NCBI RefSeq assembly: GCF_009741735.1 | Contig: NZ_WHOH01000001.1 | Coordinates: 806,001-870,000 of the forward strand | DNA from: Lentibacillus sp. JNUCC-1 | GTDB lineage: Bacteria; Bacillota; Bacilli; Bacillales; Amphibacillaceae | Reading direction: 5' to 3' | DNA length: 64,000 bases | In this document: one piece after another, positions 18,564-28,319 of the stretch | Layout: each line of letters starts with the position of its first letter | Numbering within the stretch: position 1 is the first letter of the stretch | Notes under the pieces: generated by a model | Told to the model about the DNA's origin: nothing | Database searches by the model: none | Seen by the model: only the letters and a program-made list of their open reading frames with translations | Position numbers and translations under genes: made by a program

Positions 18564-20159
18564 GATTATGTCCATATAATTGTGTAAAAAGAAAAGGCCA
18601 TCATTAGGCCTCCTATGTTACAATATTTTCACCACAAAAAACCGTAACGGAGGTATTAATGATGACCCAAATTAATTTTACACTAAATTTTGATCAACTT
18701 AAAGAGGAAGTCATGCAATCTAGTCTGAACGACGTAATTAAATCTTCGATCGTCGTAGTACTTAACAAATACATGGAGGAAGAAAGAAATCAATTCATGA
18801 ACAACGCCTCTTACGAGCGGGACGGAGAGCGCAGTGACTACAGAAATGGCTATTATGATAGAGACCTGGTTCTCAATATTGGTAGAATCCCTTTAAAAGT
18901 GCCTCGAACCCGAAGCGGCGAGTTTTCAACTCAAGCGTTTGAAAAATATAGTCGAAGCGATCAAGCTTTTCTACTGTCCATGGTCGAAATGGTGGTCAAT
19001 GGCGTTTCAACTCGAAAAGTCTCTAAAGTCGTTGAACAACTTTGCGGTGAAAAGGTGTCAAAATCAATGGTTTCTGATTTGACAAAGGAATTAGACCCTA
19101 TTATAAAAGAGTGGTCTGAAAGACCTCTAAGCACGGATTACTATAGATATGTCTATGTTGACGCCACATATATCAAAGTCCGTGAATTCCACAAAGTCGT
19201 TTCAAAGGCAGTCTATATTGCCCTGGGTGTCAACAGTAATGACGAGAGAGAAATCATTGGATTCAAAGTCTCCGGGGTGGAATCAAAGGCGAATTGGAGC
19301 GACTTCTTTGAATCACTGATTTCCAGGGGGCTCCATGCACCTAAGTTAATTATCTCTGATGCGCATGAAGGCCTTAAATCAGCCGTTCAAGAGAAATTTC
19401 TAGGCTCTAGCTGGCAACGCTGCACAGTTCACTTTATTAAAAACATCACAGATGCAATGCCTAAAAAAGATAGTGCGGAAGCACGCCACCACTTGAAAGA
19501 AATTTTCAAAGCTCAATCAATAGATATCTCAAGAATGCTTAAAGAAGAGTTTATAACCAAATTTGGTGACGACAAAAAATACCAGAAAGCCATTAACGTC
19601 CTTGACGAAGGCTACGAAGATGCCGTTCAGTTTTACACTGAACCACCTGTGACTCATCGCCACATTCGGAGCACAAATGTGCTGGAGCGGATAAATGGGG
19701 AAGTTAAGAGAAGGGTCCGGGTGATTAGGATCTTTCCTAATCCTGAATCGGCATTTAGACTGGTAGGAGCCGTTTTAAAGGATTATGATGCCTCAGTTGA
19801 TTCGGGAGGGAGGAAATACTTTTATCGATGAAAGTCCGTCCCTAGGATTTCTGTTAGTGGATACAGAGATCAACCACCACCCTTGCCATTGTTTGGAGCC
19901 ATGGGTGGCGGCTGGTGATAAAACACCCTCAACGGGCACCATCCACATAACCAGTGTACCATGGCTAATCACTTCTAAGTTCCGCTGGCGGGGCTCTCTC
20001 CCCTTCAAGCGATCACTAAGAAGTGGCACAGCTGGCAAGGGCAAGCAGCTACGCTGTGGTTTATTGCATACTTGGCATTTTTGCTTTCATCACAAGTAAG
20101 ACCCTTTAAATATACTAAATATTGTAACATTATTTTTACACAAGATTAAGGACTTGACT
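18564..20159 (+). mobile_element. IS256-family insertion sequence, complete, with 8-bp target duplication
   Basis: Both ends can be placed exactly. TTCCACAC is duplicated at 18556-18563 and 20160-20167. The left end GATTATGTCCATATAATTGT and the inverted right end AGTCAAGTCCTTAATCTTGT share GTCC and TTGTGTAAAAA at the same spacing. The uninterrupted target sequence exists at 14860-14880 in the sister compound repeat. The element is 1596 bp, including an unusually long 328-bp tail after the transposase stop that holds inverted GCCATGG/CCATGGC sequences but no gene. Confidence 0.9.
18659..19831 (+). CDS. IS256-family (Mutator-type) transposase
   Basis: 390 residues, intact. The DDE catalytic residues lie in VYVDATYIKVRE (Asp), IISDAHEGLKSA (Asp) and NVLERINGEVKRR (Glu). 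The conserved C/H region is near SWQRCTVHFIKNI. A CGGAGG ribosome site precedes the ATG. The protein is of normal length, so the element may be active. Confidence 0.95.
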   Translation: MMTQINFTLNFDQLKEEVMQSSLNDVIKSSIVVVLNKYMEEERNQFMNNASYERDGERSDYRNGYYDRDLVLNIGRIPLKVPRTRSGEFSTQAFEKYSRSDQAFLLSMVEMVVNGVSTRKVSKVVEQLCGEKVSKSMVSDLTKELDPIIKEWSERPLSTDYYRYVYVDATYIKVREFHKVVSKAVYIALGVNSNDEREIIGFKVSGVESKANWSDFFESLISRGLHAPKLIISDAHEGLKSAVQEKFLGSSWQRCTVHFIKNITDAMPKKDSAEARHHLKEIFKAQSIDISRMLKEEFITKFGDDKKYQKAINVLDEGYEDAVQFYTEPPVTHRHIRSTNVLERINGEVKRRVRVIRIFPNPESAFRLVGAVLKDYDASVDSGGRKYFYR

Positions 20160-20367
20160 TTCCACACGCCGCAACGGTCCTTTCCCCACATAATTGGTCC
20201 TAAAAAGACAACTGAACAGCAAACACAAGCAGTCCAAGCGCTATGATCCGCATCCCCTGTCGTCCAAATGATAATAGCCAGATTTACAAAACAGCACAAA
20301 TCTCCAAATGCTCTTGCATGATGATACTTCTATACTAGAATAGTGCAGACGCCGATCAATAACGTCA

Positions 20368-20535
20368 TCTATCAAACGAAAATGCGTTTCTATCAGAGCA
20401 AGAGCCGTATCTATCAAACGAAGCTTCACCTCTATCAGAGCAAGAACCGTGTCTATCAAACGAACAACCCATTCTATCACAGCAATAACGAGTTCTATTA
20501 AACGAAGATGCGGTTCTATCAGAGCTACTCAACTC
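20368..20535. repeat. 21-bp phased tandem repeat, TCTATC family, array 4 (8 units)
   Basis: TCTATC (once TCTATT) cores at 20368, 20389, 20410, 20431, 20452, 20473, 20494 and 20515, exactly 21 bp apart. It is the right-hand part of the compound repeat split by the IS256 element. The rest of 20160-20821 is the shared 150-bp leader, the hairpin at 20621, and GGAAGC...GCTTCC blocks at 20749-20815 with the CCGTCCCCACGCTTCCCT unit present three times. Confidence 0.85.
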
Positions 20536-20620
20536 GCAAGGATACTTCACAATACAAAAAGCCTGCTCGGATATTCAATTTTTCTTTGAAAGCCAGTCGA
20601 ATATCCAATAATTACACAAC

Positions 20621-20675
20621 AAAAAAGCTAAGAAGGAAGCGAACAATCGCGTTCACTTCCTTCTTAGCTTTTTTC
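20621..20675. terminator. AAGCTAAGAAGGAAG-family hairpin, after array 4
   Basis: AAAAAAGCTAAGAAGGAAG pairs perfectly with CTTCCTTCTTAGCTTTTTT, with a central CGAACAATCGCGTTCA loop region. Confidence 0.75.
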
Positions 20676-20821
20676 TAAAACACTCGCATCCAATAATCCT
20701 TTGGCTTCAATTCTTACCGTATCCCTCACTTTACCCAAGCAGATCAAAGGAAGCACGAGATCCGTCCCCACGCTTCCCTCCGTCCCCACGCTTCCCTCGT
20801 CCCCACGCTTCCCTGAATCTA

Positions 20822-22789
20822 TCACACCTGCTTATCCGTAACGATCTCCCTGACATGATCAATTGCACTGGGGTCTTCCAAACCGGTCACATCCCCATCG
20901 ACACTTCCTTTTAACTGGACCTCTTTTAACAGGCGGCGCATGATCTTACCGCTGACTGTTTTAGGCATCGCCTCGACGAAAAAGATATCCCGGGGGCGGG
21001 CCAATTGACCGACAGCTTGGATAATGCCGTTTTCAATTGTTTGCTTCAGATCTTCATTGGCAGTATATCCGTCCGAGATCGTTGCAAAGACGACCGGCAC
21101 CTCGCCTTTTATTTCATCCGGAGCGCCAATGACCGCTGCTTCAGATACACCAGCACATCCGAGTACCGCATTCTCTATTTCCATCGTACTCAACCGATGG
21201 CCAGAGACGTTAAAAGCATCATCTGAACGTCCAATAACCCAGAAAAATCCATCCTCATCTTCAATTGCAATGTCACTCGCATAATAGCAGCCTTCTACCT
21301 GGCTGAAATATTTTTCATAATAACGATCAGGCTCTTTCCATAGTGTGCGGCACAGCATTGGAAATGGTTTACGAATAACCAGATTGCCGATGGTACCCTG
21401 TGGGGGGTCATTCCCTTCATTGTCGACAATGCCAACATCTGCACCTAAAAACTGCGCCCCTGCTGATCCCGGCTTCATCGGACTCAACCAGGCGGCTCCT
21501 GCCAGCGGACATCCCGCAGTCTCTGTTTGCCCCCACGTATTATTGACATAAATATTTCCATTCCCCAGTACATCGCGCGTCCAATGCCATGTATCTGGGT
21601 CAAATGGTTCCCCAACCAGCGAAACCACATCCAAACAAGACAAATTATAGGGCTCAAGGGCTTTTTCGCCCAAACTCCGCAGCATACGCAATGCCGTGGG
21701 AGCCGTAAATAGTTTGTTTATACGGTATTTATCGATGATCTGATAGAAACGATCAGATTCAGGGTAATTGGGTGCGCCATCATATACAACCGTTGTAACA
21801 CCGTTTGCCAGCGAACCAACCACACCCCAGATATGCATGGTTAACCAGCCCACATCCGCCGTACACCAAAAAACATCATCCGGTTGGTGGTTCATGTGAT
21901 ATTTGGCATAAATGTAATTTTGAACAACGAAAGCCATTCCTGCATGAACCACGCCTTTCGGTTTACCAGTGGTTCCGCTCGTATAAAAAACGATGCCAGG
22001 TTCATTTGCTTCAACATGAACCGGGTCAAAGTGGATAGAAGCTTTCTGCAGTTCCTCATGCCACCACACATCCCGCCCTGTTTTCATAGAAGGCTCGGTC
22101 CCAAGACGATCAACCACAACAACCGACTCAACACTGGGTATACGGTCAGCCACACGGTCCATCTTTTCCTTCAGTGGAATGACTTTCCCACGTCTTAAAC
22201 CGGCATCCGCGGTGATAACGAGTTTTGGCTCATAGTTCGATAGCCGGTCATAAAGCGACTGCTCGGAGAAACCCGAAAAAACTGTACTGTAGACAGCCCC
22301 CACACGAAAACACGTCAGAATTGCGATGAAGGATTCCGCCAGATTCGGCAGGTATATGGCGACAGGATCTCCTTTCCCCACACCTTTTGATTGGAGGACA
22401 TTGGAAAAGCGATTGACTTCGGCAAGCAGCATATTATACGTATAAAAACGTGTTGCCCCTTCCTCACCTTCCCAGATCAAAGCGGTACGATTACCGGCGC
22501 CATTTTCAATATGACGGTCCAATAGATTGTAACAAGGATTACTGATACCGCCTTTAAAAAATTCAAAGTCAGGCAAGCTGCCACTAATCGTTTCTTCCCA
22601 TGGTTTAAACCAGTGCAATTCACTGGCGACCTTCTCCCAAAAAGCTGCCGGATCCTCCTGCGATTCCTTCAACAAGGCCTGAAAAGCGTCACTGCTCCCC
22701 AATTCAGTCGCTGCTTGTTTTTCTTGATCCGGGTAAATAACCCTGCTGCTCTTAATGATATCGTGAATTCCACCTGATTCCGCTTGCAA
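20822..22789 (-). CDS. acsA: Acetyl-CoA synthetase (AMP-forming)
   Basis: 655 residues, normal for an acetate--CoA ligase, which activates acetate (or propionate) to the CoA ester through an acyl-adenylate. Motifs are FYTSGTTGKPKGVVH (ATP loop), NNTWGQTETAGCP, YYASDIAIEDEDGFFWVIGR (hinge) and PKTVSGKIMRRLL with the catalytic Lys. The TTG start at 22789 follows an AAGGGGAG box. A cre site 46 bp upstream suggests CcpA control, as for B. subtilis acsA. It stands alone between repeats and the next operon. A related acyl-CoA ligase specificity cannot be excluded. Confidence 0.85.
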   Translation of the reverse strand: MQAESGGIHDIIKSSRVIYPDQEKQAATELGSSDAFQALLKESQEDPAAFWEKVASELHWFKPWEETISGSLPDFEFFKGGISNPCYNLLDRHIENGAGNRTALIWEGEEGATRFYTYNMLLAEVNRFSNVLQSKGVGKGDPVAIYLPNLAESFIAILTCFRVGAVYSTVFSGFSEQSLYDRLSNYEPKLVITADAGLRRGKVIPLKEKMDRVADRIPSVESVVVVDRLGTEPSMKTGRDVWWHEELQKASIHFDPVHVEANEPGIVFYTSGTTGKPKGVVHAGMAFVVQNYIYAKYHMNHQPDDVFWCTADVGWLTMHIWGVVGSLANGVTTVVYDGAPNYPESDRFYQIIDKYRINKLFTAPTALRMLRSLGEKALEPYNLSCLDVVSLVGEPFDPDTWHWTRDVLGNGNIYVNNTWGQTETAGCPLAGAAWLSPMKPGSAGAQFLGADVGIVDNEGNDPPQGTIGNLVIRKPFPMLCRTLWKEPDRYYEKYFSQVEGCYYASDIAIEDEDGFFWVIGRSDDAFNVSGHRLSTMEIENAVLGCAGVSEAAVIGAPDEIKGEVPVVFATISDGYTANEDLKQTIENGIIQAVGQLARPRDIFFVEAMPKTVSGKIMRRLLKEVQLKGSVDGDVTGLEDPSAIDHVREIVTDKQV

Positions 22790-22834
22790 TAATATCTCCC
22801 CTTTTTGAAATGATTAAGTCCCTATAAATAAAAA

Positions 22835-22848
22835 TGTAAACGTTATCA
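22835..22848 (-). promoter_or_regulatory. CcpA catabolite-responsive element (cre) of acsA
   Basis: TGTAAACGTTATCA fits the published cre consensus TGWAANCGNTNWCA at every position. It lies 46-59 bp upstream of the acsA start, near the expected promoter. Confidence 0.75.
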
Positions 22849-23297
22849 CTATAGTAGTAGTTTCAATTTTATATAATTTAGGTATAATTGTCAATTCCTT
22901 TAAAAATTCAATTGCAAGCTGCTAAGTCGACCCCCCTAAGTATTTGACTAAGGGTATATCCCCTATAATTTTTTCCTATTTGAGTGTATTTAGCATAGAC
23001 TATTATAAAGAAAAAAGTTCAGAATATACGTTCCTTTAAACGCAGTATATTCAATTGTCGGGAAAGTAGTTGTGCTTTCTTTTTCCGCAACTTTTCCCTG
23101 ACTTACCCCTTCTACACCGCACCCTCCCCCCTTCTTACGTACTAATTCTACGAACATAACACTGAACGCACTTACATTTGCAACTGTATTTCCAGCCAAT
23201 TTAATCTCCACTTTTTTACCTCTACCACGTTATAAAACTCAAACACACGAATAAGATGTTACTATATTCCAATTTTTAAAACTACAGAGGTGATCGT
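22849..23297. other. Intergenic region between acsA and the amino-acid operon
   Basis: Divergent promoter region. A 73-codon frame on the minus strand (22990-23211, GTG start with a weak GAGG box) has no recognisable domain and ends in a hydrophobic tail; I do not call it. The AGAGGTGA box before TTG 23298 closes the region. Confidence 0.4.
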
Positions 23298-24463
23298 TTG
23301 CCAAATCAATCAGACGTTATCATTATTGGTGGAGGCGTTATCGGTTCAAGTATAGCTTACAATCTTTTAAATGATGGGTACCAGGGCCGTATCGTCATTT
23401 TTGAAAAAGATAAGCTTTATGAATTCTCTTCTACACCAAGAAGTGCCGGTGGGATCAGGCAATTATTCACAACGGCTATTAATATTCAAATAAGCAGTTA
23501 TAGCTTAGGTAAATACAAGACATTTGCCGATGATATGGCAGTTGATGGGGAAAAAGCAGATATTGATTTAAAGCAGTACGGCTACTTGTTTCTTGCTAAA
23601 AACGAAAATATGGATGACTTGAAAAAACAATTGAAACTTCAAAATGAGTTAGGTGTACCATCAGAATTTCTTTCAAAAGATGAACTGTTATCAATTATCC
23701 CTGAGTTAACGATCGATGATTTGCAAGGCGGTCTGTACTGCGGTGAGGATGGTTATCTGGATCCGTATTCTGTGATGCAGGGCTATGCACGTAAGGCAAA
23801 AGAGCTTGGAGCAGAATATATCTATGAAGAAGTCGACCATATCATAGACGAACGTGCGGGTGTAAAGGGCGTGCGACTAAACAACGGAGAGATTCATGAA
23901 GCCAATATTGTGATCAACTGTGCCGGCCCTGGGCTCCTGAATTAAGCAAAAACATTGGACTGCCCCTTCCCGTGGTCCCGTTAAAACGTCAGATTATCCA
24001 TTTCGACATTCAAAAACCACTCCAACGTCACCTGCCATTAACAGTTGATCCAACAGGTGTTTATTTTCGTCATGAAGGTGATTCCCTTATTACTGGCTTC
24101 GGTGAAAAAGTCAAACCGGGTATTGACTTCAGGTGGAAAAGAGACTTTTTCCTTGAACACTTATGGCCGGTACTTGGACATCGAATCGCTAACTTTGAAC
24201 GCGCGAAGATTAAAAGTGGCTGGGCAGGGATTTACAGCCATAATACCGAAGACCAGAATGCCATTGTCGGTGAGCACCCACAGTTAAACGGCTACTATTT
24301 AGCATGTGGTTTCAGCGGGCATGGCATGCAGCAGGCTCCTGCTGTTGGAAAAGGCATTTCCGAGCTGATCATAACCGGCACGTATCAAACATTGGATTTG
24401 TCTCCTTTGCGGTTCGAACGTTTTGCAGAGAATGACTTAATCATAGAAGGTGCGATTGTTTAA
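23298..24463 (+). pseudogene. FAD-dependent amino-acid oxidase (DAO/glycine-sarcosine oxidase type), frameshifted
   Basis: TTG start with an AGAGGTGA box. The N-terminal FAD motif is VIIIGGGVIGSSIAYNL. The frame is lost near 23927-23933 (CCCTGGG): with one more base the text reads AGPWAPELSKNIGLPL and continues in the second frame to the end, including the flavin motif GYYLACGFSGHGMQQAPAVG. The restored length is about 388 residues, normal for the DAO family, which oxidises glycine, sarcosine, proline or D-amino acids. It is first in the operon with ornithine cyclodeaminase and a Na+/solute symporter. Confidence 0.85.
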
Positions 24464-24490
24464 ATTTCAGTCTAGAGGAGGCAAATGAGC

Positions 24491-25453
24491 ATGTTATTTT
24501 TAAATGAAAAGGACATCAAGCAAGCGATATCAATGAAAGATGCGATCAACGCCATCGACAAGGCGTATGACATCTATGCGTCCAACCAATTTAAAATGCC
24601 CACAAGAACACAGGTCGTTGACGACAAGAACACGTTACTCTTAATGCCGTGTCTGACAGAGGAATCGATTGCGACGAAGCTAGTAACCCTATTTCCTGAA
24701 AACACCACACACCCGACACTGCATGGTCTGATCATTCTAAACAGCAGTGAAACAGGGGAAATCAAAGCAATTATGGATGGCACATTTGTAACCGGTTTCA
24801 GAACCGGGGCCATCGGCGGTTCAGCCACCCGCCACCTGGCACATGACGACGCCAGTAAACTTGCCATCATAGGCACCGGGGTTCAGGGATTATATCAAGC
24901 AGTATCCGCATGTACAGAAAGACCGATTACAGATATATATCTATACAACCGGTCTCCTGAAAAGATCCGGGATTTTAAAAACACATTAAGAAGATGGATT
25001 GGGCACAGCATTCAACTTCATGATGCGAGCACCTCTGAAGAAGCTGTAAAAGAGGCTCATATCATTATTACAGCGACCACCTCATCAACACCGGTACTCC
25101 CAGATGATCCCAATCTGTTGAAAGGTAAATTAACCATAGGCATCGGCTCCTTCCAGCCCTCCATGCGGGAATTTCCCGAGGCACTGTATAAAATTAGCGA
25201 GCACATATTCATCGACTCAGACGATGTCCGGGAAGAATCCGGGGATATAAAAGACCCGCTCGAGCATGACTGGATCAATGAAACAGACGTAGAAACCATG
25301 TCAACTTACCTGACATCACCCCGAAGAAACGTTGATAAAGGCAAAAACATCATATTTAAATCTACAGGAATGGCTTTGTTTGATTCCGTCGTTGCCAATT
25401 TAATCTATCAAAAAGCAATCGAAAAGAAGGCGGGTCACACTTTTAACTTGTAA
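24491..25453 (+). CDS. Ornithine cyclodeaminase/mu-crystallin family protein
   Basis: About 320 residues. The family core is visible: MPTRTQV near the N-terminus, GTFVTGFRTGAIGGSATRHLA, and the NAD(P) Rossmann loop LAIIGTGVQGLYQA. Members convert ornithine to proline, or reduce or dehydrogenate cyclic imino acids and alanine-type substrates. The second ATG (24491) has better spacing from AGAGGAGG than the ATG at 24485. Together with the upstream oxidase and the symporter it suggests catabolism of an imported amino or imino acid. Confidence 0.85.
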   Translation: MLFLNEKDIKQAISMKDAINAIDKAYDIYASNQFKMPTRTQVVDDKNTLLLMPCLTEESIATKLVTLFPENTTHPTLHGLIILNSSETGEIKAIMDGTFVTGFRTGAIGGSATRHLAHDDASKLAIIGTGVQGLYQAVSACTERPITDIYLYNRSPEKIRDFKNTLRRWIGHSIQLHDASTSEEAVKEAHIIITATTSSTPVLPDDPNLLKGKLTIGIGSFQPSMREFPEALYKISEHIFIDSDDVREESGDIKDPLEHDWINETDVETMSTYLTSPRRNVDKGKNIIFKSTGMALFDSVVANLIYQKAIEKKAGHTFNL

Positions 25454-25518
25454 ATCTGCAACACACGCTTCAAAGGCATTAACTTTATAAGAAACGACAA
25501 AGAAAGGAGGTTTCAATT

Positions 25519-25734
25519 ATGAGGCCAAAATCAAAGCTTTCAGATCCAGGGATTATATTGGTTGGTGTGCTGCTTTTTGTTGCGGGTATCGTGTTGGTCT
25601 GGTGGCCAACAGACATTTACTTTATGGGCATATCACTCGCAGGTTGGTTAATGTTTGCCAGTTATTTTATCTGGTTTCTCATCGCCGTTATATATGTCCT
25701 TTGGATTGAAAAGATTGATAAGGAAGAGGAATAA
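25519..25734 (+). CDS. Small two-helix membrane protein, likely symporter partner
   Basis: 71 residues with two membrane segments (GIILVGVLLFVAGIVLVWW and LMFASYFIWFLIAVIYVLWIE) and a charged C-terminus. It has a strong AAAGGAGG box. It lies 30 bp before a sodium:solute symporter, a position often taken by small accessory subunits of such transporters. The accessory role is inferred from position. Confidence 0.65.
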   Translation: MRPKSKLSDPGIILVGVLLFVAGIVLVWWPTDIYFMGISLAGWLMFASYFIWFLIAVIYVLWIEKIDKEEE

Positions 25735-25764
25735 AAAATTTAAAAGTAAGGAGGGAATACAATC

Positions 25765-27212
25765 ATGCAAGTCATGGAAGCAAGTATTTTAGGTGTTTAT
25801 TTGGTAGCCATGATCATCTTGGGTGCTTCGTTTACAAGGCGCGCACACTCATCCGAAAGTGACTATTGGACCGCCGGCAAAAGCATCAGTACAATGGTTG
25901 GCGCATTTGCATTATTCGCCGCCCTGGCAAGCTCCAGCTCACTGATGGGGCTGTTGGCTCAGGGGTCGCCATGGGGGTTCCATTTCTTTTAGCTTATGGA
26001 TTTGGTGCCGTAGCCATTTTGCCCTTTACAATGTTTTTAGTGTCAGGACAAATCAGGCGCTCTGGTGTGAGCACCTTACCAGAGTTTTTCAAACAAAGAT
26101 TTGGCAACTCTGTCCAAATCATTGCCGTTGGGATTGTTGTTGTGGGCATGACGTTTTATATGGTCCCTCAATTAACAGCATCCGGATTGATCGGGTCATA
26201 TGTTTTAGGAATCGATTATAAGACAGCTGTCATCGTTCTGGGGCTGGGATTTACCATCTATGCAGCGCTTGGCGGAATGTGGGCCATCACATATACAGAC
26301 CTCATTCAAGGTGCTGTTATACTCGTCGGTATGTTGGTTCTGTCCATCATCATCCTGACAGAACACAATGGCTTCAGTTCTTTACTGCAAGACGCCCTGT
26401 CAACGACACCCGTCTTTGGAGATGTGACCCAGCCATGGATGTCCTATTTTGGATTATTCCTCGCATTTCTATGGTTCGGTATCGTTTCACCATCGGCAGT
26501 CATGCGTAATTTTGCTTCACGTGATGCAAGAACAGCCCGTCGCTCGGCTATGTGGGCATGCTTGCTTTACCTCTTAGTCTTCATCTTTGGTTTCATCGTA
26601 GCTTCAGGCGGAGCAAGCCTGGGCATCGCTGATACACTGGAAAATCAGGATATGATATTTGTATCTGTCATTGAACATTACATGTCACCATTCCTGGCAG
26701 GACTCATGTTTGCCGGCCTGATCGCAGCCATTATGTCATCCGCCGACGCCATGCTGCTCGCCATTTCCGCAGGTGTCGCCCGTGATATTTACAAAGAGTA
26801 TATTAAAAAAGACGCATCCGAAAAAACCATCACAAGACTCGGATTTGGCGTCATGATCATCGCCAGCATCGTGGGCATTCTGTTCGCCATCAATCCCCCA
26901 CAATTAATCGCCATTATGGTCGGGTGGGTAGGCGGCGGCTTATTATCTGCATTCGGCTTTCCGCTCGTACTCGGTATCTGGTGGAAAAGAGCCAACACCG
27001 CTGGGGCACTGGCAGGCATGTTAGGCGGCGCGGCAACATTCCTCATCCTGGTTATAACAAAACCGTTCGCTCTGGTATCAGAACCCATCATCGCCGCGCC
27101 CGTCTCTCTCATATTGGTAATCGCCGTTAGCCTGATGACATCTCCCCCATCAGCCGAAACGCAAAACCTAGTCGAAAAGTACCACTCAAGATCAGACAAA
27201 ACAGCAGGTTAA
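25765..27212 (+). pseudogene. Sodium:solute symporter (SSS family), frameshifted
   Basis: The N-terminal frame holds the first helix and the family motif DYWTAGKSIST. It breaks near 25951-25957 (CTGTTGGCTC). One more base there gives SSLMGLLGSGVAMGVPFLLAYGFG and the rest of a normal thirteen-helix symporter (482 residues), including the Na+-site-like SSADAMLLAISAGVARD. The substrate is probably the amino or imino acid handled by the operon's enzymes. As in the neighbouring oxidase, a one-base sequence error is likely. Confidence 0.85.
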
Positions 27213-27227
27213 CAGGAGTGAAATAAT

Positions 27228-27824
27228 ATGACCAACCAACCAAAAAAAGACATCACACTGATTGGACGAAACCAACTCATTACCGAAGATCAACTCTATT
27301 CATATATGTATAAATCGCTTAAATGGACCGACCGCTTAAAAAAAGAAATGACATCCGACTTCATTAAAAAGCATACATGCAAAAGAGAACTGATCTACCA
27401 CCCAATCTGGCTGATCAAAACGCTCGTTATAGCAGATCGCAAACCATTTCCACCCAAAAAGATGCCAAAAATGATTTTTGTTGACGCCGTTTCCGGTTAC
27501 AGAGGATTAATCACAAAAGTACCTGAAACGACAAAACAACCTATCCCTGCCCCTAATATCATTACACCAGACATTGACCAAACAGACATTGTAAAAGATT
27601 ATGTTCATGACGTTCAGAAAAAACAAATCAACCGTGCATACGTCCTGAAGAAACCAGATCATAAAATCATTGATTCATCCTTGGTCTATTTACCGTTATG
27701 GTTTGTAAGCGTTGCTAGTGGTGAATTTAGTAAGCAATTCGTCTTAAATGCAAATACTGGAGAATCTGAAGCATTTATGAGTCAGCTTTGGACGTCTGGC
27801 GAGTGGCTGAATGTGGCTAAGTAA
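27228..27824 (+). CDS. Hypothetical protein, last gene of the amino-acid operon
   Basis: 198 residues, soluble, not recognised. It has an AACAGGAGTG ribosome site and follows the symporter by 15 bp. Two similar blocks (YHPIWLIKTLVI...FVDAVSGYRG and VYLPLWFVSVAS...LNANTGE) suggest an internal duplication. The pattern recalls domains that sense or modify an envelope-associated partner, but I assign no function. Confidence 0.6.
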   Translation: MTNQPKKDITLIGRNQLITEDQLYSYMYKSLKWTDRLKKEMTSDFIKKHTCKRELIYHPIWLIKTLVIADRKPFPPKKMPKMIFVDAVSGYRGLITKVPETTKQPIPAPNIITPDIDQTDIVKDYVHDVQKKQINRAYVLKKPDHKIIDSSLVYLPLWFVSVASGEFSKQFVLNANTGESEAFMSQLWTSGEWLNVAK

Positions 27825-27914
27825 AGAGTGGATATCTGGGGAGGCGGATCCTCCCCGGATGACTTTTTCATGGCTGATGCCAGCTTTAACCAGTGAGCAG
27901 GATGCTGTTGCTTG

Positions 27915-28082
27915 GATAGAATGCACTGTTGCTGTGATAGAACCTGCTCTTGCTTGGATAGAACCCGTTGTTCCTTTGATAGAACCCACTCCCGCTTGGA
28001 TAGACTTCACTTTTGCTTGGATAGGATGCATTTTTGCTTGGATAGAAGATACTCTTCCTTTGATAGACATATTCTTCAATCC
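27915..28082. repeat. 21-bp phased tandem repeat, TCTATC family inverted, array 5 (8 units)
   Basis: GATAGA-type cores (the complement of TCTATC) at 27915, 27936, 27957, 27978, 27999, 28020, 28041 and 28062, exactly 21 bp apart. The units differ more from arrays 1-4, and this array lacks their leader. A degenerate piece of the GGAAGC hairpin is near 28258-28293; the rest of 27825-28319 holds the terminator at 28097 and nothing else I can identify. Confidence 0.8.
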
Positions 28083-28096
28083 AAGTGTTTCAAAAA

Positions 28097-28131
28097 GTAA
28101 AACCCACTGATTAATAATCAGTGGGTTTTAC
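28097..28131 (+). terminator. Terminator after the amino-acid operon
   Basis: A perfect 16-bp stem GTAAAACCCACTGATT with AATCAGTGGGTTTTAC, 3-nt loop, followed by CTTT. It lies 270 bp beyond the last gene, after repeat array 5. Confidence 0.75.
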
Positions 28132-28319
28132 CTTTATATTGAATGTTTTATAACTCGTGGATCGTACGTGCCTTACATCTGACCTTACCAGTACCACACC
28201 TTTGAGTAAGGATTTTTTCAGGCTTTCATTTCTTTTGTTTTGAATCAAAACCCCAAGCAAAAAGGAAGCAAACAACCATGTTTACCTCCCTCCCGCCGCC
28301 AATAACTTCAAACTACTAA

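Noticed and set aside
22990..23211. 73-codon minus-strand frame between acsA and the amino-acid operon
   Set aside because: It has a weak GTG start, no domain and an unusual composition; not enough to call a gene.
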